A stretch of DNA of 64,000 bases from Monocercomonoides exilis (lineage: Eukaryota; Preaxostyla; Oxymonadida; Polymastigidae), in contig LSRY02000020.1 in assembly GCA_001643675.2 (NCBI GenBank), forward strand, positions 315,001 through 379,000. Reading direction: 5' to 3'. Positions 35,421-49,214 of the stretch are shown piece by piece (within the stretch, counting starts at the first letter, position 1; each line of letters starts with the position of its first letter). Position numbers and translations under genes: made by a program. Under the pieces are notes generated by a model. It saw nothing but the letters and a program-made list of their open reading frames with translations, ran no database searches and was not told the origin of the DNA.

Positions 35421-37103
35421 ATAATAACCAACTGAAAATATTTCAAGAATTATGTAATTCAGGAAAAAGAAAATTATCGGTTATCTAATTGATTTGATTT
35501 GCGAATTGTCTTAAAGTCTAAATACATAATTAATTTTTTCGAAAAAAATGTGACTTCTTTATGTTTTAAGATTTATTAATATAGGTTTAACAATATTCAT
35601 TAATTTCTATATCATTCGTATCTCTTATTCAACATATCCATTATTGAACTTTTCACAGTTTGGGAAAAAAATTTAGAAATTATACACCACACCCATCTCA
35701 AAGTTATTTTTTTTCCAAAATTCATCATAAATATCTAAATTTTCATTCAAATTATTTTTATCATTACACATTTTTCCAAGTTCATCATGTTCACTTGCAA
35801 AATTGAGAAAAAATTAAATATCATAAGGTTGAAACCTCTGAAATGAGCAAAAAATTACTGAACTTTCTCAATTATGAAAACTTGTTCTGCATTTTTGAAC
35901 AAAAAGTTACTAAAAAGAGAGCAAATTTCAATCAGTTAAGTCATCAAGGATTTGTTTTTATAAAAAGCTCAAATTGAGTTTTTCGAATATAAGGGTGAAC
36001 AAAAAACTCTTTCTGGACATTCAGTTGATAATTAATAAGAAATTCTTTTTGAAAAGTCGCAAATGTTTAATTATCGGGTTAAATATTATTGAACGATATT
36101 TGATAATTTTTGAAAATAAACTTATCAAACTATTATTCTTTGCAAATTTGAATGAAAATACCTTTTTGATTCAAGAATTTGTATATTGTTGAGATTTTTG
36201 ATGGATTTATCACTGAAAATTATCAAATATGGTTTCATCTTATTAAACCCAGTTATTAAACATTCGCTGCATATAAAAAGGAAAACCCAAAAGAAATAAT
36301 TTTCTTTGCAAATAATATCTTTTGAGTTTTATGCTTATGACTTTTTGGACTATTCGAAGCGAGAAATTGAAAAAAGTAAATAAATATAACGCGGATCATA
36401 GTTGACGACAATTAAAGTCAGCAACGAAGGTGGAAAAATGATTAAAAATGAAAAATACCTCATTTATTTCCATTGCAAAAGAGAACGATTTTGAACAACA
36501 AATATTGATAGATGTGCACAATGGAAAAAATTCAACAAAAAATACACAGAAACAACAACAACAACAACAAATGTTTTTCATAATCAAAAGATTGCAGCAT
36601 GATTGCAACTGCATCTGAAATATTAGAAACTTTTGGAAAATAAAAAAAAACTAATATATTCTATCCAGTAACTATTGTAATGTAACAGAGAATTTTCAGA
36701 ATGAGTTTAATGAACGAAAAGATATTTTCAGAAAGTTTAATGTTATAACCTTTAAATTGTTCAATCAGAATTAAAACAAAATAATTTTTTGTATGTTCAG
36801 TATTATCGAATAATTTGTATTTCTTATTTATTCAAAAATTTGATTTTTACAAAAAAACATATTTCAAAAAAAAAATAAATAAAAATATAAAAAAAAAAAA
36901 TAAAAATAAAAACTGACAGAAGCAGAATATCCGCGCACATGACGAAAACATCCAATTCTCTATGCAATGAAAGCTATTGCTATTTTTGATCATTTTATCG
37001 AACTTTTATCTCGGGAAAATAGCTTGTTGAATTTTAATGAATAATTTTTTTAAAATTTTGAATAAAAAATGGGTGAAAGTATTTTCAAATTATTTTTTAT
37101 TTT
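35421..37103. other. AT-rich stretch, nothing recognised
   Basis: Contains a CAA/CAACAA run near 36,550-36,570 and A-rich patches near 36,865-36,900. No gene seen. Confidence 0.55.
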
Positions 37104-38860
<1,757 letters not shown>

Positions 38861-39811
38861 TTCCTATTTACGGTGTTTTCATTCCCCAGTATCAGGAAGA
38901 AGTCTATGCTCGAAAATCCAATTCCATGTGCTATCCAAATTAGTAAATAAGAAATTCATGTTTGAGATCATGTCTTTTTTTCTGGCATCTTTGACATTTT
39001 TTTTTTAAAGATTTTTGATCTCTCCCATTTTTTGAGAAAAATTATAAAAATTAAAAATTCATAAAAAATCAACAACTCATTTCCGCAAGGTCATGTTTGT
39101 GTGTATGTTATTAACAATTAATAGTAAATCATTCATGAAGGTTTCAAGCAAATTTGAGGTGTTCTCGAATTTTCTGCTTTTGCGAAAGAAATTAAATATA
39201 ATTATAAAAATAAGCTAAAATTATATAAAACTGAAAGAAAATTTTAATAATTAAGAAAAAACATAAACATAAAAATATTTATTCATATTGAACAATGAAA
39301 AAAGGAAAATGAAAGATGAAAGAAAATTGAAGAATTCAATACACATAAGAATTTGTCGTGCATGGAGATGAAATATGACAGTCAAAAACCGGAAAATTTA
39401 TATTATTTATTTAATGGTTTGTGTTTTTCTATTTTTAAATTTTTTGGTCATTCCAGAAAGATAGAAAAGGCAGATTGGTGAGTTATCTGACAAATTTCAA
39501 ATTGTAATAATTTATTGTTGGATTTGTTTTTCAGTTTTTTATAGTCGAGGTTATTTTGAGCTAGTAACACATTAGACAAAAGATTATCCAAATGAATGAC
39601 AAGAATAAAAGTTTTAAGTATTGTTCCCATTGATAAATCAAATTATTATCTTTGAATGGAATTTAATTTTTAAGAAGCTAAAATGGATAGAGTCAGCATT
39701 TTTTAAACACTTTTGTTATCGTTGGTTGAATTTTTAGTCAACAAATCTGCAGAATTAATGAATTAATCGTAATACAGTCGCATTTTGGTCAAGCGTTAAT
39801 AGGGGAGTGTG
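38861..39811. other. AT-rich stretch, nothing recognised
   Basis: No coding segment or repeat family identified. Confidence 0.5.
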
Positions 39812-40135
39812 CATGAAGATATTAAATTCGTTGAAAAAACATATTGAAGTAAAAGGAAAGATAGTCGAAATAGATGATGCTGTCTGGAATCGAAGAAAGC
39901 ATAGAAGGGGAAGAAGAAAAAAGAATATTTGGTTGTGTGTGATGGAGTGGAAAGGCTTGACGGTGGAGGAGCAGGACCTCGATTAAAGATGATTGTCCGC
40001 AACAGAACAAAAGTTACACTACTCATAATTATTCTCGAAAATATTAAGCCTGAAACCATCATCATGAGATATGAGTGGAAGGTGCACGAATATTTGAATA
40101 CATATGGGTATTTTTTTTTGAAAAGTCACAAAATA
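39812..40135 (+). pseudogene. Merlin/ISXO2-like transposase relic M5
   Basis: Frame 1: GKIVEIDDAVWNRRKHRRGR then RKKNIW (first acidic motif). After a frameshift near 39,930: VVCDGVERLDGGGAGPR, IILENIKPETIIMRYEWKVH and EYLNTYGYFFLKSH. Matches VEIDxxxxxxRKxxRGRR, GVER, IxPxTxIxxxEW, LNxYGYxxxxxxH of ISXO2 transposases. It stops matching just after KSH, where copy B's unit appears to begin, so the C-terminal motif is missing. Confidence 0.75.
40079..40129 (+). repeat. Left arm of a short inverted repeat flanking copy B
   Basis: AAGGTGCA ... GAATACATATGGGTATTTTT ... GAAAAGTCAC, the reverse complement of 45,018-45,066, with a nearly perfect 34-bp core. It coincides with the YGYFFLKSH codons of transposase relic M5. 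Confidence 0.8.
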
Positions 40136-40742
40136 TTAATTGATCTGAAAATCAGATAATAAATGATCAAAAAATGTTGATCATTCCGTTCTTATCATGT
40201 ATTGTCATTTATTTCAATTTGTGGCATATTTGACTAATTATAAATTATTAAGTTTCAATTTGATTCATTTCATATAAACTTTAAGTTCAATTGTTGAATA
40301 TGTATTAGTGTATATCCTTTTAGTTATAGATCGTGATGAACAATAAAATGCAATAATTTTTAACTATTTCAATTCATACGCTTTAAAATACGTCTTATTT
40401 TATTGTTTATTAACTAACTCTCTTTTGCATTATTCAATTTCCAACAAAGGAATGATAAAGCATATTTTTTCTTGTAATACTTATTCATATTTATGATTTT
40501 GAAGAATACAACATTAAAAAGCTTAAAACACACGAATTCATTCAAAGTAGTGCGAATAGTATGCATACACTTTAAAAATGATTCAAATAATCTTTCCATA
40601 AAAAGATTTTTGCATTATTTATTAAAAAATTACTATTTTTTCTCATCTATGAGTTAAAATGATGTTTCAGACACTTTGGCATTAACAGCTTCAAAAGAAT
40701 CTGCATCATAAGCGTACAACATAAAAAGGAAATTTAAAATTA

Positions 40743-43311
40743 TTGTGGATGAGGCGGCTGGCGTGTACGTATATGAAATGCCACTGTTGCAGCCGAGGAA
40801 CGTTGTGGTGTGGTGGGCGATGCTGTTTGGTGGTGCTGTGTGTGTACGATGAGGCGCTTTCGGAGATGCTTTCGGTTCCTCAGGTGGTTCCGCTTCCGTC
40901 GTTTGCACTGTCGGAGGGCACGAAGTCGGGGAGCAAGCGGATCCTTGCGGAGGCAAATGTGAATGCATTACAATCGATCCGCGATCTGTTTGGCATGCTG
41001 TTAGTGCTGCTGCTGTCGCGATGATTGAAGTTGAGGCGTGTGGTAGTGAAGCTGAACGACGAAGTGATGGGGAACTGAGCTGATGTGTTTGACATGGGGG
41101 AGATGATGAGGAAGGTGCTGGAGGAGGTGGGGTCGAGGATGGAGGACAATGTGGTTCAATTACCATCAGTGAATGAACTGGTTATGCTAGAGGAACGAGA
41201 AGAGGTAAAGGTTATCGTTGATGAAGAAAAATTCTTACGGAAGAGAGGGGTGTTAGTTGTCGTTTTATCAGGAAGAGGGTTGACGAGAAGTGTTCTTATC
41301 TTACATGATAGTTAATGAATGACTCGTTCCTTTTGCTAATGTGAAGATTGTGACTGTTCAGTGAGAGCTGAACATGCAGTTGGCCGGAAGCTGTTCAGAA
41401 AAATTGGTAGAATTGTGGAGATAAAGCGGAAGCACAACTCAGAAGAAGTAGCCGGAACTTGAGCCGCGCGATATTTTGGTGCCGTATGAAAAATGGTGCG
41501 AGAGAGAGATGAAGCAGCTAATTGCGGAAAATTTGGTTATCATGTTTTGTATACTTGCTTTGGGGTTCAAGCACAATGAAGAGGAGTATGAGTCCGGTCG
41601 TAGGGTCTTCATCAACCGGGAGGAGTTGTTGTGTCATGCGAACACACATCCACTTTCTCACTCGTATGTAATGCAGTGAAGTTGTATCTTCAGTTGGGAG
41701 GTCTAAACTTCACTCTGTGAAGAAGACGTTGAAAACTGAAGAGGGAATTGAGGCTGCAAAGCAGAGAAGAAAAAGAGCAAGCACCCAACTTGAAGGAGAC
41801 TTTAAGTAACTGCACAACGATAAGGAACGTTCACGTGTTTGGGAATGTGTTTGTGAGGGCGTCTGATGCAGAGACGTTGCTGACGGGGCTGGCAGAGGGT
41901 AAGCAGGTATATGTGCAAACAGCAAATGTGGCGGTATCGTTCATCATTTTGGACAAGAGGCTGAGCCATTTGCAAGAATACATCCATCAAAGGCAGATGT
42001 CAGCTGCGTGACTGCGGAACACGCTGGATGCGCCGCCGGCATTGATGCAGGGGGTAGTAACGCAGGAGATTTGGAGGAAGAAGTGGAGCGCATTCACAGG
42101 GTTCGCAATCTGTGGAGCAGCAGCAAGCAAAGAGACGATGACAAACATGATGGCGAGGAAGAGGAAGAAGATGGTGATGAACGCGGTGATGGGAGAGGGA
42201 ATGGGAGCAGCGCAAAATTAAAAATGAAACATTTCAGACTGGAAGAACATCGATTTTTTGGGGGAGACACCGATTGCTGTGCTGAATGAAGTAGCTGGGG
42301 AAGAAAAGAGGATGTGTGTGGTAATTCCGACAGAGGTGATTACAGGGAAGGGGTAGAGCACTGTGACAGTGATAACATCAGACGATGAGCATATGGTGGC
42401 GAAGGAAATGGGGGTGGACCTGAGTCCATTTCGCAAGAGAAGGAAAACGGAGAAGGAAGGAGAAGAGGAAGAGGAGATAATAAAATCATCAACATCAACA
42501 TCATCATAATGTGAAAGTTCCTATTCAAATAAGAACATGGTTGTTACAGTTTCATTGAAGAAAGCTTATCTTTCACAGAATGTCGCATCGCGGAAGATAA
42601 ACGATCTGTGTAAATCTGCGTATGAAATCTATAGTTGCTTCAGATGAAGAATTCATCTGCTGAAGAGTGTGAAAAAGGCGAAGGAGAAGAAAAATGAGGG
42701 AGTTGTGGAAAAGATGAAAACATTTGAAGAGTGGAGCGATGCTTTTGCGGAGTTGAACAAGATTGTTGATAGAGAAAAAGATGAACACAATGAAGAAGGA
42801 GTTGAGAAGAAAAAGAAGAAAAAGAAGAAGAAGAATTGGGAAAGGAAGAAGAAGAAGAAGAAGAAGAGGAAGGAGAAGGAGAAGAAGAAGAGGAAGGAGA
42901 AGGAGAAGAAGGAGAAGAGGGAAAAGAAGAAGAAGAAATCATAAGTGGAAGAAAAGGTTGAGCAGATGGAGGAGCTTATGACAACAGCATAAACAATGAG
43001 TTGATGAAGATTTTTACGAGTTGTCTAACAGATTGCATCAAATTTCTGGTGCAGAAGCTGTCTGTTTTGCCCCCCGGTCCAATGGCATTCCAGTCGAAGT
43101 TCTTCATTTCTCCACTTACACCAGCAGACTTGCTGAAGAACAGATGAATAAAGCAAACGAGCTGGAAAAGAGAAACGAGGAGGTTGTGAAGAAAAAAGAC
43201 AGCGTGGATGAGGTGACGGAGCAGAAGAGGATGGCAAGAGAAGGGGAAGGCGATGAGAGAAGATATGGATTTTTCGCTTATGAAGAAGCATTGTTGCATT
43301 TTGGATCTTGA
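40743..43311 (+). pseudogene. Gene-family relic, copy B
   Basis: Diverged relative of copies A and C, with matching segments in the same order: LVVLCVYDEALSEMLSVPQV, GSRMEDNVVQLPSVNELVML with EEREE, ELNMQLAGSCSEKLVELW, AENLVIMFCILALGFKHNEE, TEEGIEAAKQRR and LKETLSNCTTIRNVHVFGNV. It continues further than A or C: VLNEVAGEEKRMCVVIPTEV, MGVDLSPFRKRRKTEKEGEE, a Lys/Glu-rich coiled stretch, then QISGAEAVCFAPRSNGIPVE and GFFAYEEALLHFGS. Many stops and frame changes. No recognised domain; charged and Lys/Glu-rich, with no signal peptide seen, so probably intracellular. The aligned segments show the plus strand was coding. A 27-bp AT-rich block (GATCAAAAAATGTTGATCAT and on) is also shared with A and C. 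Confidence 0.6.
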
Positions 43312-43947
43312 AAGAAGGGAGAGAATGTGACTGATTGTTGGTTAATGGGGCAATTGTGCCGTTGGAAAACTATTATTCGGGTATTACGTGCTTTTAAAAT
43401 GTGTTTGCTGGTGAGTGGGGAGATGCTGACGATGCTGTGAGAGTTTATTCAATAATAATTTTCGCAGCTCGTTTCCGCATTTCAGTAAAACGTTGAATCT
43501 TCTTCAACAAGGTACCAAGACGATGAATAAAAACCATCTATTTCCGCTTTGCTTCAAAATGGCCTTTTCCTGAGTAAACATTTGCCTTTTTAATTCGTTG
43601 CATTTGGCTTCTGAAATTTTTTTGGTTCTTGTTTTGAGCACAACTTTTCCTTGTCAAGTCAGGCGGAAGGTGTGCAGTAAAAATGACTCTCTCATCAAAC
43701 ATCTGCTTCATCGAGTGCTTCTTCACTTGTGCTTGAACTCTTTCTTTCGTTGTAATAGAAAGGAATGAAGTTGTTCTTTCAATTCTATTTTATGATCATT
43801 CGAAAATATTTAGCCATTCCATGTTCGTTGATAATTTCAAAAACGACAAAACAGAGGAGATCGTCTAGCCCTGTTCACATTTTCCATCTTTAACATCCCA
43901 TTCTGAACATTAATAAGCTCAGTGGTGAACGCTGTTTCTGAAGATTG

Positions 43948-44372
43948 CTAACTTCCAGATGAAATGTTCAACCTGCTTATTTGCATCTCTCCTGCTCCAC
44001 TTATCTCAAACAGCTTTGAATCACGATTGCTCGGATGTGTTGGATCATGCACAAGGAAAAGGTCATCGACAGTCAACGTGCCTGTTGAGACAGCAAAAAG
44101 AGACAACATTGCTGCTTCTGATTCAGTCTGTATTGTTGTTGTAAAATCTCTTTGACCATATATTGTGAAAATATTGATGTTGCAGTCTACACTTTTTGTC
44201 TCTGAAATCGTACGTGTGAGTATCTCAATATCTGAAACAAATTCTGGAATCAGCTGAGTGTGGCAGCAGATGATCATGTTGCATGGATGAGACTCATTTA
44301 TTCCGCATGCACTTGTGTCTTTGGCGTTTGATTGTGTTTTTGACGAAGAAGCATATCTAATTTTTCCAAAAT
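43948..44372 (-). pseudogene. Pectin-lyase-like beta-helix surface protein, N-terminal fragment
   Basis: One minus-strand frame reads IRYASSSKTQSNAKDTSACG then INESHPC, the entry motif CG...PC seen at the start of pectin-lyase-like surface proteins, followed by beta-helix style text (GTLTVDDLFLVHDPTHPSNR, KLFEISGAGEMQISRLNI). It ends at a stop; the next codons (INVQNGMLKMEN) continue the style, so the stop is likely a disabling mutation. The signal peptide and C-terminal anchor are missing. Related fragments lie at 57.1-57.5 kb and in the gene at the window's end. Confidence 0.6.
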
Positions 44373-44525
44373 TGTTTCGTAGCCATCCACTTTGATCAGA
44401 AATTGAATTGTAGAATGCGCTAACTCTGTTTGTTGTCTGTCTTGTTGAATAGCATGTGGAATCAATGTTGTTTGATGTCTAATAATGGAGAGAAATATCA
44501 TGGCCCCCTGTAATGTATGTTTCAT

Positions 44526-45017
44526 TGTGGAAAAAACAGTGGAAATTAAAAAATTTTTAGAAATATTGATTATTATTAATAATTCAGATAAAACCTTCTC
44601 TTCTAATTAAACAACAACTGCATTATAAAAAATATGAAATGAAAACTTGTTCTGTCCGATCTCAACACAATTTCTCTTCTTGAGATGAAGATGAACATAA
44701 TAACTATTCAATTAATTGTCTGAATTATCAAGCCGATAAATAAATTTAAAAACTTAAAATATTTATCGCACTATAAATGTGTTACAAAAAAACACCAGTT
44801 TTGAAAAACAACAAATGCAATTTCAATTGAAAATCAAATTTTTAACTGATCAAAAAATAAAATAAAAAGTATTTTTTTTTGAAATTCGGAAATTTTTTCA
44901 TGAAACAATTGTTCTTGAGATAACAAACACAAATGATATTTTTTGTTTTTTTGCTGATCAATAATGGAAACGGAATATTTCACAATTAACATTCATGGGT
45001 CAAATATTTGATAAGTG
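44526..45017. other. AT-rich stretch, nothing recognised
   Basis: No coding segment seen. Confidence 0.5.
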
Positions 45018-45066
45018 GTGACTTTTCATAAAAAAATACCCATATGTATTCGAACATTGCACCTTG
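45018..45066 (-). repeat. Right arm of the inverted repeat flanking copy B
   Basis: Mirror of 40,079-40,129. On the minus strand it also reads SNTYGYFFMKSH, matching the M5 peptide LNTYGYFFLKSH, so it is probably a small inverted fragment of a Merlin-type transposase. The sequence further out does not match. Confidence 0.75.
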
Positions 45067-45299
45067 TTACATAAAAAAAAATAATGGAACCAGAAACAAA
45101 AGCAAATGAAAAAATGATTAATGATTTGTGGGGTTTGTTGCGAAAAGCATTCCCCCCAGCATGGAGTTTGAAAATCTTTCATTGTGGATAACATTGCCAT
45201 GGTTTTGGTCAATGCATGGAAATAATATAATTTCTTGAAAATTTCGGAATTTGTTTGAGAAAAAGAAATTGAAAATGAAAAAAATAAAAAAGGACATGT

Positions 45300-45537
45300 C
45301 TAGTTTTTTTTGTAAAGTTCATTTTGTTAAATTTTCAAATAAAATAAAAATGTCATATTTCAATAAATTTTCTGTTCTCTCTCATGAAACTTCACAAAAA
45401 TAGAAATAATACAAATGTCAAGATTTTGTTTTCATGACAGAGAAATTTGGTGAGGGGAAACAGAAATTTGATCGAAATATGAAATTTTTATTTTATTTGA
45501 AAAATAAACAAAAGGAACTTTTCAAAAAAATTTTGAC
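45300..45537. mobile_element. MITE family 1, copy 4
   Basis: Starts TAGTTTTTTTTGTAAAGTTC, ends CAAAAGGAACTTTTCAAAAA ... TTTTGAC, with the inner CTCTCATGAAACTTCAC and GGGGAAACAGAAATTTGATC blocks. Confidence 0.72.
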
Positions 45538-45980
45538 ATATTGAAAATGATTCAGAAAGTTGCATAAAAGAATCACTAAAAATTGATTATTCAATAAATA
45601 ATGATAATTATGAAGAAGAAACATCCAGTTTTTCATTAAAAGAAGAAGAAATGAAGAAGTTTGAACACTCGAAAATGTTTATACATATTTCTATTTCATT
45701 TTTCTTTATGAATATTTTATTTTTTGATGTTTTTTTTCCATCAGAAACACACTTTCGAATATTGAATAATACACTGATATATAATTCAACGTTATATTAC
45801 GTATTTTGTGAGTTTGTTTTGCATCAATTCTTGCATTCCAAAATTTCCTGCATATGTCAAGTTGTTAATAAGAGATTAGAATAAACTTTTGTTCATTTAT
45901 ATAATTTGTTTGTTGCTTAAGTGAAAAGATATTTTAACAAAGAGGAACATCTTTTTTGAACTTTATTTCATTGTTTATCT
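45538..45980. other. AT-rich stretch between MITEs
   Basis: Only low-complexity frames seen. Ends with ATCT, the left copy of the next element's target duplication. Confidence 0.5.
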
Positions 45981-46233
45981 GGGTTATTGTTTTTGAAATC
46001 ATAACTTTTTCCGTGGTGTTGATTTTTCAAAGTTTTTCTGTTATTTGAAGTGATTTTCTATGTAAATTCCAAATTCAACACATTTGTTCCAAAAACAAAT
46101 GAAAAGCAAAAATAGGCATGTGGATGTCTCTGATAAACCTTATCATTTTGTAGTGTTCATTTGTTAATATAAATAGGATAATTTCAAATCGAAAATTTTG
46201 TGAGAAAAAATGTGAAATCTAAAACAATCACAC
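45981..46233. mobile_element. MITE family 2, copy 3
   Basis: 253 bp, GGGTTATTGTTTTTGAAATC ... AAAACAATCACAC, flanked by perfect ATCT on both sides (45,977-45,980 and 46,234-46,237). Confidence 0.82.
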
Positions 46234-47695
46234 ATCTTAAAAACAAAATTAGAAAAAATGTTCAATTTATTCAATTTTAAATAGCAAAAAATAATCAGAA
46301 CTTTTTGTTATAATCAAAAAGACAAACAAACAAAAACAATTTAAAAAATCAAATATAATAAATATTTCAGATCGATTTTTTTTCTTTTTAGTGATTGCAT
46401 GAATGAACTTTATCTCTTTTCAACGAAATAGAATAGCAAAGTTGGAAGAATCTTAACGTTTGATTAAGAAGAATAATTCACAACGATTGTTTGAAAGTCT
46501 CGAGTGAATGCATAACAATTACTATGCTTTTAAAACTATTTTTGCATTTTATAACAAATTGCAAAAAGGAGTGCAATGGCTTTCAAAATTGATATGTTCA
46601 TTTTTTCCATGTTTCAGACTGTCTGTGACAGGCTGTCTATTTCGTTGTTGTTTGTTATTAATTGAGAAAATGAAAATATTCGTTTATCTTTAAGTTTCTT
46701 CTTTCAACCAAGGATATTTTCCTTTAAAATGTTAATTTGCTCAACATTGCTCAAGTTTCTATCTATCTTTATTTATATATACATTTATTAAAAACAAATA
46801 CTGTAATAATAATAATATCTCTTTTCACTTTTTTGAAAAAATGATGTTCCAAATATCGATTTATCTTAATGGAAATGGGTTATTCATTTTGAAATTGAGA
46901 GAACGTTCAACACTTTGATGTGGTGAATCAAGTGAAACTTTTTCAGCACTTTGAATGTATCTGTAAAATTTATTGAAAAAAATTCTCTTATATTTCCATG
47001 TTCTTGTTTTTAAAACAGTTTCGAAATTAAAAATGAACTCCGGTTATCATAATAATAATAGTTTCATCTCATTCATTGTTTCAATAGTTTATACTGAAAA
47101 AGATAAACTTTTTTAAAAAAAAGAACTTTTTTATTTCAAATTTTATTTTCTGTTTATTCACAAAATTTTCATTCAATTATTTTTATGAAATAATTAAGTT
47201 ATAAAAAATTTTTTGTCGAGAAATTGTTCATGGATTTATTGTTAAATTTCAATCTTTGAACGAAACAAGATTCATGTTTTTTTATATGTTTCTATTTGTT
47301 CCAAATATGTTTGGGTGAAAACTTTAATTCAAAATAAGTTAGAAATTATTCATTCATTCTTTTATTATGGGTTCATCCTTTTATTAACACAAAACTGTTC
47401 AATATTTAAATATTCTAATTTATCAAAAAAATTTGTAATGAAATTCAAACAAATGGTTTGAGCTCACAAGTTAGCAATATAGATATTCGACAAAAAATTT
47501 CATAAGAGAAATGTCTTATAAGTTATCATTATTCCTCGGTCGTGCAGCCTAAACCAATAGAATTATTAATTCTTTTTTCAACTTTTACCAAACCGGAGTA
47601 AGTCGAATGCATTATTTCTCTGATTCTTAACAGATAAAATTTGAAAACAAGTTTGGAAAAAATATTATTGTTTTCTTATGGTTTCCTTAAATTAA

Positions 47696-47696
<1 letters not shown>
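46234..47696. other. AT-rich stretch, nothing recognised
   Basis: No gene or repeat family recognised. Confidence 0.55.

Positions 47697-47732
<36 letters not shown>
47697..47732 (+). repeat. Poly(A) tract of 36
   Basis: Uninterrupted run of A about 200 bp upstream of the Harbinger-like transposase relic. Confidence 0.9.
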
Positions 47733-47733
<1 letters not shown>

Positions 47734-47929
47734 AGATTTTTAATCAAGAAGCAATTGGGTCAAATTTTTTAAAAAATGAAAACAGAAATGTGTATTTTGG
47801 CAAAAATAATTAGAAATTTTTTGAACTAGAAACCTGAAAAAAATTCAAATGAATGCATTCGAAAATATTACTATTTAAGAGATTTTAATAAACAGACAGA
47901 TGAATCCACAGAATTATTTGCAAGCTTGG

Positions 47930-48965
47930 TAACTTAATTTCCAAAATCCGAATTAATGGAAAAAATAAATTTCTTCAACCACAAATAAATAACTGCATAA
48001 CTTCGAATGGTTGTCTTCAGGGATATCACAAATACAAATTAACAGATGTTATGATGAAATAAATCACAGTATTTCTGATGCTTTCAAATATGTTTGTCCA
48101 TTTTTTTAACATGTTCTGAGACAAATGAATGAAAAAAAGAGAAGGCCAATATTCATGGAAAGAGATAACTCATTTGGAGATGTGGAGTGGTTAGTCGATG
48201 CAACTTCAAAACAAGATGAGAAGGCAGATAGGAACTCTCGAGAATCAAAGACTTCTTTGGGATGGAATTCACAAAGTTTGTGGAATTAAAATTCGTGTTT
48301 TTGTTGCTGTTTCTCATCCTTTTTAAGTTTAATTCGCATCTGAAGTGGTCGAAAGGAACGTTCATGATTTTTCTCTATTATAAAGAGATTTTCATTTATA
48401 TGTTGAATACTTGCAGGTTTCAAACGAGGATAGACATTTATATGGCCTGAATGAATTCAATGCTCAATGGAAAATAATGGCTGATCGAGGATATCAGGGG
48501 GTGGTGGAAGGTTTGGAGTTAATAACTCCGATGAAAAATTCCAAAGCCAAAGAAGAAAAGGAATTGAATGCAAGACCTGCAAAAAAACAAGTTCCAGCAG
48601 AATGGTTTTTTGACAGGATGAAACGACTGTGGAAGCAATGTGCTAGCAGATATCGTAATGGGCTGGATGACGCAAAAATTGACATTGAAATAGCTGTGTG
48701 GCTGACAAATCGAAATATTCAGGAAAACGACCTGACAGAAGACGATGGGAAGTTTGAGAAGCAATGCCTAATTTTTAGTCAAGATGAGGTGGAAAGACAA
48801 ACGGAAAAAAGATGCGAATCAAATTTAATTTTCAGGGAGAAAATGAAAAGAAAACTAAAAGCAATGCACGATGAAGAAATGCATATGGAGTATTCAAAAC
48901 AACGGAAAATAGTTGTTGACGAGATCAACAAAGAATCAAATGAAAAAAGAATTAAATATGGGTAA
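47930..48965 (+). pseudogene. Harbinger/IS5-type (DDE_Tnp_4) transposase with an intron
   Basis: Exon 1 region: NSFGDVEWLVDATSKQ (first Asp of the triad) in one frame, then after a shift LLWDGIHKVCGIKIRVFVAV with SHPF. A TAA lies directly before a 90-nt intron (48,327-48,416, GTTTAATTCG ... TACTTGCAG). Exon 2 is open for 182 codons: VSNEDRHLYGLNEFNAQWKI, MADRGYQG (second Asp), GLELITPMKNSKAKEEKELN, then FFDRMKRLWKQ and AVWLTNRNI, the usual DDE_4 C-terminal pattern, followed by a Lys/Glu-rich tail. The phase-0 join and the family match support the intron. The frameshift and the TAA before the intron mark it as inactive, though exon 2 is well preserved. Its stop codon lies inside the MITE that follows. 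Confidence 0.72.
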
Positions 48966-49214
48966 TTATTTTTGAAATCATAACTTTTTTCGGGGTGTTT
49001 GTTTTTCAAAGGTTATTTGTCACTGAAAAGAGTTTTTGTATTCAAATTGAAAAATTATCACAACTGTATTAAAAATAAATGTTTGTGCTCAAATAAAGAT
49101 GTTGATGTTTTCAATAAACACTTTCATTTTTTTGTGATCTTTTGTTGATATAATAGAAAAAATTTTGTACCGAAAATTCTGTAAGAAAAAATATGTTTAA
49201 AAAAATAATCACCC
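48960..49214. mobile_element. MITE family 2, copy 4
   Basis: 255 bp, GGGTAATTATTTTTGAAATC ... AAAAATAATCACCC. Flanks ATAT and TTAT could be a mutated 4-bp duplication. It abuts the transposase 3' end and supplies its stop codon. Confidence 0.8.

Noticed and set aside
42669-42944. A Lys/Glu-rich 91-codon gene of its own
   Set aside because: It is the low-complexity coiled part of copy B and continues its strand and order.
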